This document shows positions 40,414-53,265 of a stretch of DNA of 64,000 nucleotides, piece by piece (within the stretch, counting starts at the first letter, position 1; each line of letters starts with the position of its first letter). Below the pieces are notes generated by a model. The model was not told the origin of the DNA and did not search any database. It worked only from the letters and a program-made list of their open reading frames with translations. The stretch is from Zeus faber (lineage: Eukaryota > Chordata > Actinopteri > Zeiformes > Zeidae), in NCBI GenBank assembly GCA_960531495.1, contig OY482855.1, positions 2,852,001 to 2,916,000 on the forward strand. The letters run 5' to 3'. A program made the position numbers and the translations under genes.

Positions 40414-43400
40414 GATTGAAAGAAAGATGGAAAGAAAGATTGAAAGCTTGAAAGAAAGATTGAAAGAAAGATTTTAAGAAAGGTTGAAAGACTGAAAGAA
40501 AGAATGAAAAATTGAAAGAAAGAATGAAAGAACGATTGAAAGAAAGATTGAAAGAAAAATTGAAAGATTGAAAGATTGAAAGAAAGATTGAAAGAAAGAT
40601 TTAAAGAAAGATTTAAAGAAAGATTGAAAGATTTAAATATTGAAAGAAAGATTGAAAGAAAGATTGAAAGAAAGAAAGATATAAAGAATGAAAGATTTAA
40701 AGAAAGATTGAAAGACTAAAAGTAAGAATGAAAAAAAAGAATGAAAGAAAGATTGAAAGACAGATTGAAAGAAAGAAAGATTGAAAGAAATATTGAAAGA
40801 AAGATTGAAAGATTGATAGAAAGAATGAAAGAAAGATTGAAAAAAAGATTGAAAAAAAGAAAGATTGAAAGAAAGATTGAAAGAAAGATTGAAAGATTGA
40901 AAGAAAGAATGAAAGAAAGATTGAAAGATTGAAAGAAAGAATGAAAGAAAGATTGAAAAAAAGATTGAAAAAAGAACGATTGAAAGAAAGATTGAAAAAA
41001 GAAAGAAAGATTGAAAGATTGAAAGAAATATTGAAAGACAGAAAGATGGAAAGAAATAATGAAAGAAAGATCGAAAGATTAAAAGAAAGAATGAAAGAAA
41101 GATTGAAAGATTAAACAATTGAAAGAAAGATTGCAAGAATGATTGAAAAAAGAAAGATTGAAAGAAAGAATGAAAGAAAGATTGAAAGAAAGATGGAAAG
41201 AAAGATTGAAAGAAAGAAAGTTTGAAAGAAATAATGAAAGAAAGATTGAACGATTGGAAGAAATATTGAAAGATAGAAAAATTGAAAGAAAGAAAGATTG
41301 AAAGAAAGAATTAAAGAAAGATTGAAAGATTGAAAGAAAGAATGAAAGAAAGATTGAAAGATTGAAATATTGAAAGAAAGAATGAAAGAAAGATTGAAAG
41401 ATTGAAAGATTGAAATAAAGATTGAAAGTTTGAAAGAAAGATTGAAAGAAAGATTTAAAGAAAGAAAGATTGAAAGAAATATTGAAAGAAAGATTGAAAG
41501 ATTGAAAGAAAGATTGAAAGAAAGAATGAAAGAAAGATTGAACCATTTAAATATTGAAATAAAGAATGAAAGTTTGAAAGAAAGATTGAAAGAAAGATTT
41601 AAAGAAAGAAAGATTGAAAGTAAAAAAGATTGAAAGAAATATTGAAAGAAAGATTGAAAGATTGAAAGAAAGAATGAATGAAAGATCGAAAGAAAGATTG
41701 AAAGAAAGATTGAAAGACTGAAGGAAAGAATGAAAGAAAGATTGAAAGAAAAATTGAAAGTAAGATTGAAAGAAAGATTGAAAGACTGAAGGAAAGAATG
41801 AAAGAAAGATGGAAAGAAAGATTGACAGAAAGAAAGATTGAAAGAAATATTGAAAGAAAGATTGAAAGATTGAAAGAAAGAATGAAAGAAAGATTGAAAG
41901 ATTGAAAGATTGAAAGATTGAAAGAAAGAATGAAAGAAAGATTTAAAGATTGAATGATTGAAAGAAAGATTGAAAGTTTGAAAGACAGATTGAAAGACTG
42001 AAAGAAAGATTGCAAGAAAGATTGAAAAAAAAGAAAGATTTAAAGATAGAATAAAAGAAAGATTGAAAGAAAGATTGAAAAAAGAAAGAAAAGTTGAAAG
42101 ATTGAAAGAAATATTGAAAGACAGAAAGATTGAAAGAAACAATGAAAGAAAGATTGAAAGATTAAAAGAAAGAATGAAAGAACGATTGAAAGAAAGTTTG
42201 AAAGAAAGATTGAAAGAAAGAAAGATTGAAAGATAGAATGAAAGAAAGATTGAAATAAAGAATGAAAGAAAGATTGAAAGAAAGATTGAAAGATTGAAAG
42301 AAAGATTGAAAAAAAGATTGAAAGACTGAAAGAAAGAATGAAAGAAAGATTGAAAGATTAAACAATTGAACGAAAGTTTGCAAAAAAGATTGAAAAAAGA
42401 AAGATTGAAAGAAAGAATGAAAGAAAGATTGAAAGATAGATGGAAAGAAAGATTGAAAGAAAGATAGAATAGCAAGAATAACAAAATAAATATTGAAAGA
42501 TAGAAAAATTGAAAGAAAGAAAGATTGAAAGAAAGTATTAAAGAAAGACTGAAAGATTAAAAGAAAGAATCAAAGAAAGATTGAAAGATTGAAACATTGA
42601 AAGAAAGAATGAAAGATAGATTTAAAGATTGAAAGATTGAAATAAAGATTGAAAGTTTGAAAGAAAGATTGAAAGAAAGATTTAAAGAAAGAAAGATTGA
42701 AAGAAATATTGAAAGAAAGATTGAAAGATTGAAAGAAAGATTGAAAGAAAGAATGAAAGAAAGATTGAACGATTGAAATATTGAAATAAAGAATGAAAGT
42801 TTGAAAGAAAGATTGAAAGAAAGATTTAAAGAAAGAAAGATTGAAAGTAAAAAAGTTTGAAAGAAATATTGAAAGAAAGATTGAAAGATTGAAAGAAAGA
42901 ATGAATGAAAGATTGAAAGAAAGATTGAAAGAAAGATTGAAAGATTGAAGGAAAGAGTGAAAGAAAGATTGAAACAAAAATTGAAAGAAAGATTGAAAGA
43001 AAGATTGAAAGACTGAAGGAAAGAATGAAAGAAAGATGGAAAGAAAGATGGAAAGAAAGATTGACAGAAAGAAAGATTGAAAGAAATATTGAAAGAAAGA
43101 TGGAAAGATTGAAAGAAAGAATGAAAGAAAGATTGAAAGATTGAAAGATTGAAAGATTGAAAGAAAGAATGAAAGAAAGATTGAAAGATTGGAAGATTGA
43201 AAGAAAGATTGAAGGTTTGAAAGAAATATTGAAAGACTGAAAGAAAGATTGCAAGAAAGATTGAAAAAAAAGAAAGATTTAAAGATAGAATAAAAGAAAG
43301 ATTGAAAGAAAGATTGAAAAAAGAAAGAAAGATTGAAAGATTGAAAGAAATATTGAAAGACAGAAAGATTGAAAGAAACAATGAAAGAAAGATTGAAAGA

Positions 43401-44471
43401 TTAAAAGAATGAATGAAAGAACGATTGAAAGAAAGATTGAAAGAAAGATTGAAAGACAGATTGAAAGAAAGATTGAAAGAAAGATTGAATGTTTGAAAGA
43501 AAGATTGAAAGAAAGATTTAAACAAAGATTGAAAGACTGAAAAAGAATGAAAGAAAGATTGAAAGTTTGAAAGAAAGATTGAAAGAATAAAAGAAAGATT
43601 GAAAGAAATATTGAAAGAAAGATTGAAAGATTGAAAGAAAGATTGAAAGATTGAAAGATTGAAATAAAGATTGAAATATTGAATGAAAGATTGGAAGATT
43701 GAAAGAAAGATTGAAGGTTTGAAAGAAATATTGAAAGACTGAAAGAAAGATTGCAAGAAAGATTGAAAAAAAAGAAAGATTTAAAGATAGAATAAAAGAA
43801 AGATTGAAAGAAAGATTGAAAAAAGAAAGAAAGATTGAAAGATTGAAAGAAATATTGAAAGACAGAAAGATTGAAAGAAACAATGAAAGAAAGATTGAAA
43901 GATTAAAAGAAAGAATGAAAGAACGATTGAAAGAAAGATTGAAAGAAAGAATGAAACAAAGATTGAAATAAAGAATGAAAGAAAGATTGAAAGAAAGATA
44001 GAAAGAAAGATTGAAAGATTGAATGATTGAAAGAAAGACTGAAAGAAAGAATGACAGACAGAACGAATGAAAGAACGATTGCAAGAAAGATTGAAAAAAG
44101 AAAGATTGAAAGAAAGAATGAAAGACTGAAGGAAAGAATGAAAGAAAGATGGAAAGAAAGATTGAAAGAAACAATGAAAGAAAGATTGAATGATTAAAAG
44201 AAAGAATGAAAGAAAGATTGACAAATTGAAAGATTGAAAGAAAGACTAAAAGAAAGAAAGAACGACTGAAAGAAAGATTGAAAGAAAGATTGAAAAAAAG
44301 ATTGATAGACTGAAGGAAAGAATGAATGATAGATTGAAAGATTAAACAATTGAAAGAAAGATTGCAAGAAAGATTGAAAAAAGAAAGATTGAAAGAAAGA
44401 ATGAAAGAAAGATTGAAAGAAAGATGGAAAGACAGATTGAAAGAAAGAAAGATTGAAAGAAATAAAAGAAA
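40414..44471 (+). repeat. 4,058-bp tandem duplication, copy 1
   Basis: The sequence is repeated at a constant offset of 4,058 bp. The homology begins at 40,414, just after a C in AACGATTG that is A in copy 2. It contains landmarks such as AACCATTTAAATATTG (near 41,540), GATAGAATAGCAAG (near 42,473), GAATAACAAAATAAATATTG and GACTGAAAAAGAATG (near 43,536). All eight matching pairs of long stop-free frames in the two copies keep the same offset, so I see no insertion or deletion between them. Confidence 0.95.
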
Positions 44472-47400
44472 GATTGAAAGAAAGATGGAAAGAAAGATTG
44501 AAAGCTTGAAAGAAAGATTGAAAGAAAGATTTTAAGAAAGGTTGAAAGACTGAAAGAAAGAATGAAAAATTGAAAGAAAGAATGAAAGAACGATTGAAAG
44601 AAAGATTGAAAGAAAAATTGAAAGATTGAAAGATTGAAAGAAAGATTGAAAGAAAGATTTAAAGAAAGATTTAAAGAAAGATTGAAAGATTTAAATATTG
44701 AAAGAAAGATTGAAAGAAAGATTGAAAGAAAGAAAGATATAAAGAATGAAAGATTTAAAGAAAGATTGAAAGACTAAAAGTAAGAATGAAAAAAAAGAAT
44801 GAAAGAAAGATTGAAAGACAGATTGAAAGAAAGAAAGATTGAAAGAAATATTGAAAGAAAGATTGAAAGATTGATAGAAAGAATGAAAGAAAGATTGAAA
44901 AAAAGATTGAAAAAAAGAAAGATTGAAAGAAAGATTGAAAGAAAGATTGAAAGATTGAAAGAAAGAATGAAAGAAAGATTGAAAGATTGAAAGAAAGAAT
45001 GAAAGAAAGATTGAAAAAAAGATTGAAAAAAGAACGATTGAAAGAAAGATTGAAAAAAGAAAGAAAGATTGAAAGATTGAAAGAAATATTGAAAGACAGA
45101 AAGATGGAAAGAAATAATGAAAGAAAGATCGAAAGATTAAAAGAAAGAATGAAAGAAAGATTGAAAGATTAAACAATTGAAAGAAAGATTGCAAGAATGA
45201 TTGAAAAAAGAAAGATTGAAAGAAAGAATGAAAGAAAGATTGAAAGAAAGATGGAAAGAAAGATTGAAAGAAAGAAAGTTTGAAAGAAATAATGAAAGAA
45301 AGATTGAACGATTGGAAGAAATATTGAAAGATAGAAAAATTGAAAGAAAGAAAGATTGAAAGAAAGAATTAAAGAAAGATTGAAAGATTGAAAGAAAGAA
45401 TGAAAGAAAGATTGAAAGATTGAAATATTGAAAGAAAGAATGAAAGAAAGATTGAAAGATTGAAAGATTGAAATAAAGATTGAAAGTTTGAAAGAAAGAT
45501 TGAAAGAAAGATTTAAAGAAAGAAAGATTGAAAGAAATATTGAAAGAAAGATTGAAAGATTGAAAGAAAGATTGAAAGAAAGAATGAAAGAAAGATTGAA
45601 CCATTTAAATATTGAAATAAAGAATGAAAGTTTGAAAGAAAGATTGAAAGAAAGATTTAAAGAAAGAAAGATTGAAAGTAAAAAAGATTGAAAGAAATAT
45701 TGAAAGAAAGATTGAAAGATTGAAAGAAAGAATGAATGAAAGATCGAAAGAAAGATTGAAAGAAAGATTGAAAGACTGAAGGAAAGAATGAAAGAAAGAT
45801 TGAAAGAAAAATTGAAAGTAAGATTGAAAGAAAGATTGAAAGACTGAAGGAAAGAATGAAAGAAAGATGGAAAGAAAGATTGACAGAAAGAAAGATTGAA
45901 AGAAATATTGAAAGAAAGATTGAAAGATTGAAAGAAAGAATGAAAGAAAGATTGAAAGATTGAAAGATTGAAAGATTGAAAGAAAGAATGAAAGAAAGAT
46001 TTAAAGATTGAATGATTGAAAGAAAGATTGAAAGTTTGAAAGACAGATTGAAAGACTGAAAGAAAGATTGCAAGAAAGATTGAAAAAAAAGAAAGATTTA
46101 AAGATAGAATAAAAGAAAGATTGAAAGAAAGATTGAAAAAAGAAAGAAAAGTTGAAAGATTGAAAGAAATATTGAAAGACAGAAAGATTGAAAGAAACAA
46201 TGAAAGAAAGATTGAAAGATTAAAAGAAAGAATGAAAGAACGATTGAAAGAAAGTTTGAAAGAAAGATTGAAAGAAAGAAAGATTGAAAGATAGAATGAA
46301 AGAAAGATTGAAATAAAGAATGAAAGAAAGATTGAAAGAAAGATTGAAAGATTGAAAGAAAGATTGAAAAAAAGATTGAAAGACTGAAAGAAAGAATGAA
46401 AGAAAGATTGAAAGATTAAACAATTGAACGAAAGTTTGCAAAAAAGATTGAAAAAAGAAAGATTGAAAGAAAGAATGAAAGAAAGATTGAAAGATAGATG
46501 GAAAGAAAGATTGAAAGAAAGATAGAATAGCAAGAATAACAAAATAAATATTGAAAGATAGAAAAATTGAAAGAAAGAAAGATTGAAAGAAAGTATTAAA
46601 GAAAGACTGAAAGATTAAAAGAAAGAATCAAAGAAAGATTGAAAGATTGAAACATTGAAAGAAAGAATGAAAGATAGATTTAAAGATTGAAAGATTGAAA
46701 TAAAGATTGAAAGTTTGAAAGAAAGATTGAAAGAAAGATTTAAAGAAAGAAAGATTGAAAGAAATATTGAAAGAAAGATTGAAAGATTGAAAGAAAGATT
46801 GAAAGAAAGAATGAAAGAAAGATTGAACGATTGAAATATTGAAATAAAGAATGAAAGTTTGAAAGAAAGATTGAAAGAAAGATTTAAAGAAAGAAAGATT
46901 GAAAGTAAAAAAGTTTGAAAGAAATATTGAAAGAAAGATTGAAAGATTGAAAGAAAGAATGAATGAAAGATTGAAAGAAAGATTGAAAGAAAGATTGAAA
47001 GATTGAAGGAAAGAGTGAAAGAAAGATTGAAACAAAAATTGAAAGAAAGATTGAAAGAAAGATTGAAAGACTGAAGGAAAGAATGAAAGAAAGATGGAAA
47101 GAAAGATGGAAAGAAAGATTGACAGAAAGAAAGATTGAAAGAAATATTGAAAGAAAGATGGAAAGATTGAAAGAAAGAATGAAAGAAAGATTGAAAGATT
47201 GAAAGATTGAAAGATTGAAAGAAAGAATGAAAGAAAGATTGAAAGGTTGGAAGATTGAAAGAAAGATTGAAGGTTTGAAAGAAATATTGAAAGACTGAAA
47301 GAAAGATTGCAAGAAAGATTGAAAAAAAAGAAAGATTTAAAGATAGAATAAAAGAAAGATTGAAAGAAAGATTGAAAAAAGAAAGAAAGATTGAAAGATT

Positions 47401-48541
47401 GAAAGAAATATTGAAAGACAGAAAGATTGAAAGAAACAATGAAAGAAAGATTGAAAGATTAAAAGAATGAATGAAAGAACGATTGAAAGAAAGATTGAAA
47501 GAAAGATTGAAAGACAGATTGAAAGAAAGATTGAAAGAAAGATTGAATGTTTGAAAGAAAGATTGAAAGAAAGATTTAAACAAAGATTGAAAGACTGAAA
47601 AAGAATGAAAGAAAGATTGAAAGTTTGAAAGAAAGATTGAAAGAATAAAAGAAAGATTGAAAGAAATATTGAAAGAAAGATTGAAAGATTGAAAGAAAGA
47701 TTGAAAGATTGAAAGATTGAAATAAAGATTGAAATATTGAATGAAAGATTGGAAGATTGAAAGAAAGATTGAAGGTTTGAAAGAAATATTGAAAGACTGA
47801 AAGAAAGATTGCAAGAAAGATTGAAAAAAAAGAAAGATTTAAAGATAGAATAAAAGAAAGATTGAAAGAAAGATTGAAAAAAGAAAGAAAGATTGAAAGA
47901 TTGAAAGAAATATTGAAAGACAGAAAGATTGAAAGAAACAATGAAAGAAAGATTGAAAGATTAAAAGAAAGAATGAAAGAACGATTGAAAGAAAGATTGA
48001 AAGAAAGAATGAAACAAAGATTGAAATAAAGAATGAAAGAAAGATTGAAAGAAAGATAGAAAGAAAGATTGAAAGATTGAATGATTGAAAGAAAGACTGA
48101 AAGAAAGAATGACAGACAGAACGAATGAAAGAACGATTGCAAGAAAGATTGAAAAAAGAAAGATTGAAAGAAAGAATGAAAGACTGAAGGAAAGAATGAA
48201 AGAAAGATGGAAAGAAAGATTGAAAGAAACAATGAAAGAAAGATTGAATGATTAAAAGAAAGAATGAAAGAAAGATTGACAAATTGAAAGATTGAAAGAA
48301 AGACTAAAAGAAAGAAAGAACGACTGAAAGAAAGATTGAAAGAAAGATTGAAAAAAAGATTGATAGACTGAAGGAAAGAATGAATGATAGATTGAAAGAT
48401 TAAACAATTGAAAGAAAGATTGCAAGAAAGATTGAAAAAAGAAAGATTGAAAGAAAGAATGAAAGAAAGATTGAAAGAAAGATGGAAAGACAGATTGAAA
48501 GAAAGAAAGATTGAAAGAAATAAAAGAAAGATTGAAAGAAA
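44472..48541 (+). repeat. 4,058-bp tandem duplication, copy 2
   Basis: This is the head-to-tail second copy, with the same landmarks and no offset change. The only substitution I found is A at 43,188 versus G at 47,246 (GAAAGATTGG versus GAAAGGTTGG). Copy 2 homology runs to 48,541, where GAAATAATG replaces the GAAAGATGG seen after the matching point of copy 1. The 12 bases GATTGAAAGAAA at 44,472-44,483 belong to both repeat ends and form the junction homology. Confidence 0.95.
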
Positions 48542-51500
48542 TAATGAAAGAAAGATTGAACAATTGGAAGAAATATTGAAAGATAGAAAAATTGAAAGTA
48601 AGAAAGATTGAAAGAAAGAATGAAAGAAAGATTGAAAGATTGAAAGAAAGAATGAAAGAAAAATTGAAAGATTGAAAGATTGAAAGAAAGATTGAAAGAT
48701 AGATTTAAAGAAAGATTGAAAGACTGAAAGAAAGATTGAAAGAAAGAAAGATTTATAGAAAGAATGAAAGAAAGATTGAAAAAAGAAAGATAGATTGAAA
48801 GAAAGATTGAAAGATTGAAAGAAAGAATGAAAGAAAGATTTAAAAAAAGATTGAAAAAAAGAAAGATTGAAAGAAAGATTGAAAGAAAGATTGAAAGACT
48901 GAAGGAAAGAATGAAAGAAAGATGGAAAGAAAGATGGAAAGAAAGATTGAAAGGAAGAAAGATTGAAAGAAATATTGAAAGAAAAATTGAAAGATTGAAA
49001 GAAAGAATGAAAGAAAGATTGAAAGAAAGATGGAAAGAAAGATTGAAAGAAAGAAAGATTGAAAGAAATAATGAAAGAAAGATTTAAGGATTGGAAGAAA
49101 TTTTGAAAGATAGAAAAATTGAAAGTAAGAAAGATTGAAAGAAAGAATGAAAGAAAGATTGAAAGATTGAAAGAAAGAATGAAAGAAAGATTGAAAGATT
49201 GAAATATTGAAAGAAAGATTGAAAGTTTGAAAGACAGATTGAAAGACTGAAAGAAAGACTGCAAGAAAGATTGAAAAAAAAGAAAGATTTAAAGATAGAA
49301 TAAAAGAAAGATTGAAAGAAAGATTGAAACAAGAAAGAAATATTGAAAGATTGAAAGAAATATTGAAAGACAGAAAGATTGAAAGAAACAATGAAAGAAA
49401 GATTGAAAGATTAAAAGAAACAATGAAAGAAAGATTGAAAGATTAAACAATTGAAAGAACGATTGCAAGAAAGATGGAAAAAAGAAAGATTGAAAGAAAG
49501 AATGAAAGACTGAAGGAAAGAATGAAAGAAAGATGGAAAGGAGGATTGAAAGAAAGAATGAAAGACTGAAGGAAAGAATGAAAGAAAGATGGAAAGGAGG
49601 ATTGAAAGAAACAATGAAAGAAAGATTGAAAGATTAAAAGAAAGAATGAAAGAAAGATTGAAAAATTGAAAGATTGAAAGAAAGACTAAAAGAAAGAAAG
49701 AACGATTGAAAGAAAGATTGAAAGAAAGATTGAAAGAAAGAATGAAAGAAAGATTGAAAGAAACAATGAAAGAAAGATTGAAAGATTAAAAGAAAGAATG
49801 AAAGATAGATTGAAAATTGAAAGATTGAAAGAAAGACTAAAAGAAAGAAAGAACGATTGAAAGAAAGAATGAAAGAAAGATTGAAAAAAAGATTGAAAGA
49901 CTGAAGGAAAGAATGAAAGAAAGATTGAAAGATTAAACAATTGAAAGAAAGATTGCAAGAAAGATTGAAAAAAGAAAGATTGAAAGAAAGAATGAAAGAA
50001 AGATTGAAAGAAAGTTGGAAAGAAAGATTGAAAGAAAGAAAGATTGAAAGAAATAAAAGAAAGATTGAAAGAAATAATGAAAGAAAGATTGAACAATTGG
50101 AAGAAATATTGAAAGATAGAAAAATTGAAAGTAAGAAAGATTGAAAGAAAGAATGTAAGAAAGATTGAAAGATTGAAAGAAAGAATGAAAGAAAGATTGA
50201 AAGATTGAAATATTGAAAGAAAGAATGAAAGAAAGATTGAAAGATTGAAAGAAAGATTGAAAGATTGAAATATTTAAAGAAAGATTGAAAGATTGAAAGA
50301 AAGAATGGAAGAACGATTGAAAGAAAGAATGAAATAATGAAAGAAAAATTGACTGATTGAAAGAAATATTGAAAAAAGAAACAATGAAAGAAAGAATGAA
50401 AGAAAGATTGAAAGAAAGATGGAAAGAAAGATTGAAAGAAAGAAAGATTGAAAGAAATAATGAAAGAAAGATTGAACGATTGGAAGAAATATTGAAAGAT
50501 AGAAAAATTGAAAGTAAGAAAGATTGAAAGAAAGAATGAAAGAAAGATTGAAAGATTGAAAGAAAGAATGAAAGAAAAATTGAAAGATTGAAAGATTGAA
50601 AGAAAGATTGAAAGATAGATTTAAAGATAGATTGAAAGACTGAAAGAAAGATTGAAAGAAAGAAAGATTTATAGAAAGAATGAAAGAAAGATTGAAAAAA
50701 GAAAGATAGATTGAAAGAAAGATTGAAAGATTGAAAGAAAGAATGAAAGAAAGATTGAAAGAAAGATTGAAAGAAAGATTGAAAGAAAGAAAGATTGAAA
50801 GAAATATTGAAAGAAAGATTGAAAGATTGAAAGAAAGAATGAAAGAAAGATTGAAAGATTGAAAGATTGAAAGATTGAAAGAAAGAATGAAAGAAAGATT
50901 GAAAGAAAGATGGAAAGAAAGATTGAAAGAAAGAAAGATTGAAAGAAATAATGAAAGAAAGATTTCACGATTGGAAGAAAGAATGAAAGAAAGATTGAAA
51001 GATTGAAAGATTGAAAGAAAGAATGAAAGAAAGATTGAAAGATTGAAAGAAAGAATGAAAGAAAGATTTAAAGATTGAAATATTGAAAGAAAGAATGAAA
51101 AAAAGATTGAAAGACTGAAAGAAAGAATGAAGAAAGATTGAAAGATTAAACAATTGAAAGAAAGTTTGCAAGAAAGTTTGAAAAAAGAAAGATTGAAAGA
51201 AAGAATGAAAGAAAGATTGAAAGATAGATGGATAGAAAGATTGAAAGAAAGAAAGATTGAAAGAATAACAAAAGAAAGATTGAAAGATTGGAAGAAATAT
51301 TGAAAGATAGAATAATTGAAAGTAAGAAAGATTGAAAGAAAGAACTAAAGAAAGATTGAAAGATTGAAAGAAAGAATGAAAGAAAGATTGAAATATTGAA
51401 AGAACGAATGAAAGAAAGATTGAAAGATTGAAAGAAAGATTGAAAGAAAGATTAGACGATTGAAAGATTGAAATAAAGATTGAAAGTTTGAAAGAAAGAT

Positions 51501-53226
51501 TGAAAGAAAGATTTAAAGAAAGAAAGATTGAAAGAAAGATTGAAAGATTGAAAGAAAGATTGAAAGAAAGAATGAAAGAAAGATTGAAATAAAGAAAGAA
51601 AGAAAGATTGAAAGATTGAAATAATGAATGAAAGAAAGATTGAAAGATTGAAAGATTGAAATAAAGAATAAAAGTTTGAAAGAAAGATTGAAAGAAAGAT
51701 TTAAAAAAAGAAAGATTGAAAGTAAGAAAGATTGAAAGACATATTGAAAGAAGATTGAAAGATTGAAAGAAAGATTGAAAGATTGAAAGAAAGATTGAAA
51801 GAAAGAATGAAATAAAGATTGAAAGAAAGATTGAAAGAAAGATTGAAAGAAAGATTGAAAGACTGAAGGAAAGAATGAAAGAAAGATTGAAAGAAAGATT
51901 GAAAGAAAGAAAGATTGAAAGATTGAATGATTGAAAGATTGAATGATTGAAAGAAAGACTGAAAGATAGATTGAAAGATTGAAGATTGAAAGATTGAAAG
52001 AAAGATTGAACGACTGAAAGATTGAAAGAAAGATTGAAAGTTTGAAAGAAAGATTGAAAGACTGAAAGAAAGAATGAAAGAAAGATTGAAAGAAAGAATG
52101 AAAGAAAGATTGAAAGAAAGATGGAAAGAAAGATTGAAAGTAACAAAGATTGAAAGAAAGAATTAAAGGAATATTGAAAGATTGAACGAAAGAATGAAAG
52201 AAAGATTGAAATATTGAAAGAAAGAATGAAAGAAAGATTGAAAGATTGAAAGAAATAATGAAAGAAAGATTGAACGATTGGAAGAAATATTGAAAGATAG
52301 AAAAATTGAAAGTAAGAAAGATTGATAGACAGAATGAAAGAAAGATTGAAAGATTGAAATATTGAAAGAAAGAATGAAAGAAAAAATGAAAGAAAGACTG
52401 AAAGATTGAAAGAAAAATTGAAAGAAAGATTGAAAGATTGAAATATTTAAAGAAATATTGAAAGAAAGAATGAAAGAACAATCGAAAGATAGATGGATAG
52501 AAAGATTGAAAGAAAGAAAGATTGAAAGAATAACAAAAGAAAGATTGAAATATTGGAAGAAATATTGAAAGATAGAATAATTGAAAGTAAGAAAGATTGA
52601 AAGAAAGAATTAAAGAAAGATTGAAAGATTGAAGGAAAGAATGAAAGAAAGATTGAAATATTGAAAGAACGAATGAAAGAAAGATTGAAAGATTGAAAGA
52701 AAGATTGAAAGAAAGGATGAAAGAAAGATTGAAAGAAAGATTGAAAAAAAGAAAGATTGAAAGAAAGATTGAACGACTGAAGGAAAGAATGAAAGAATGA
52801 TTGAAAGAAAGAATAAAAGAACGATTGAAAGAAAGAATGAAAGAAAGATTGAAAGATTAAACAATTGAAAGAAATATTGCAAGAAAGATTGAAAAAATAA
52901 ACATTGAAAGAAAGAATAAAAGAAAGATTGAAAGAAAGATGGAAAGAAAGAAAGATTGAAAGAAATAACAAAAGAAAGATTGAAAGAAAGAATGAAAGAA
53001 AGATTGAAAGACTGAAAGAATGAATGAAAGGCAGATTGAAAGAAAGATTGAAAGTAAGAAAAATTGAAAGAAACAATGAAAAAAAGATTGAAAGATTGCA
53101 AGAAAGAATGAAAGAAATATTGAAAGATTGAAATATTGAAAGAAAGAATGAAAGAAAGATTGAAAGATTGAAAGAAAGATTGAAAGATTGAAAGAAAGAT
53201 TGAAAGATTGAAATAAAGATTGAAAG
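48542..53226 (+). repeat. Mixed array zone with TAAACAATTG boxes
   Basis: No gene is visible. The zone contains boxes at 49,444, 49,934, 51,146 and 52,858, and GATTGAACGATTGG or GATTGAACAATTGG words followed by GAAATATTGAAAGATAG. A 56-bp tandem duplication at about 49,500-49,611 carries the rare GGAAAGGAGGATTG word twice. The segment at 51,473-51,530 is a useful unrearranged relative of the fold-back site at 53,227. Confidence 0.8.
49500..49611 (+). repeat. 56-bp tandem duplication
   Basis: Two head-to-tail copies of a 56-bp segment each contain AATGAAAGACTGAAGG and GGAAAGGAGGATTG. GGAGG is otherwise very rare in this array, so the pair is easy to see. It is a small-scale example of the duplication that builds the array. 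Confidence 0.85.
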
Positions 53227-53265
53227 CTTCTCTCTTTCTTTCAAACTTTCAAAGAAAGAGAGAAG
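53227..53265 (+). repeat. Perfect inverted repeat: 15-bp arms, 9-nt loop, inside the array
   Basis: The left arm CTTCTCTCTTTCTTT (53,227-53,241) is the exact reverse complement of the right arm AAAGAAAGAGAGAAG (53,251-53,265), with loop CAAACTTTC between them. The 24 bases at 53,227-53,250 are the only pyrimidine-rich patch on the plus strand of the array. Read in reverse complement they give ordinary array sequence (GAAAGTTTGAAAGAAAG and then GAGAGAAG). Related places such as 51,473-51,530 have GAAAGTTTGAAAGAAAG in the normal direction at this point. Confidence 0.97.

Noticed and set aside
47576-49264. Long minus-strand open frame (562 codons) and many similar Ser/Phe/Leu-rich frames across the array
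   Set aside because: They arise because the repeat strand has almost no G and therefore few stop codons. Frames overlap in several phases, share no domain, start at arbitrary ATG variants and change with array indels.
53227-53265. Rho-independent terminator or functional RNA hairpin
   Set aside because: The stem is A/G on one side and C/T on the other, without a GC-rich core or following T-run, and there is no gene nearby. An inverted array fragment explains it better.
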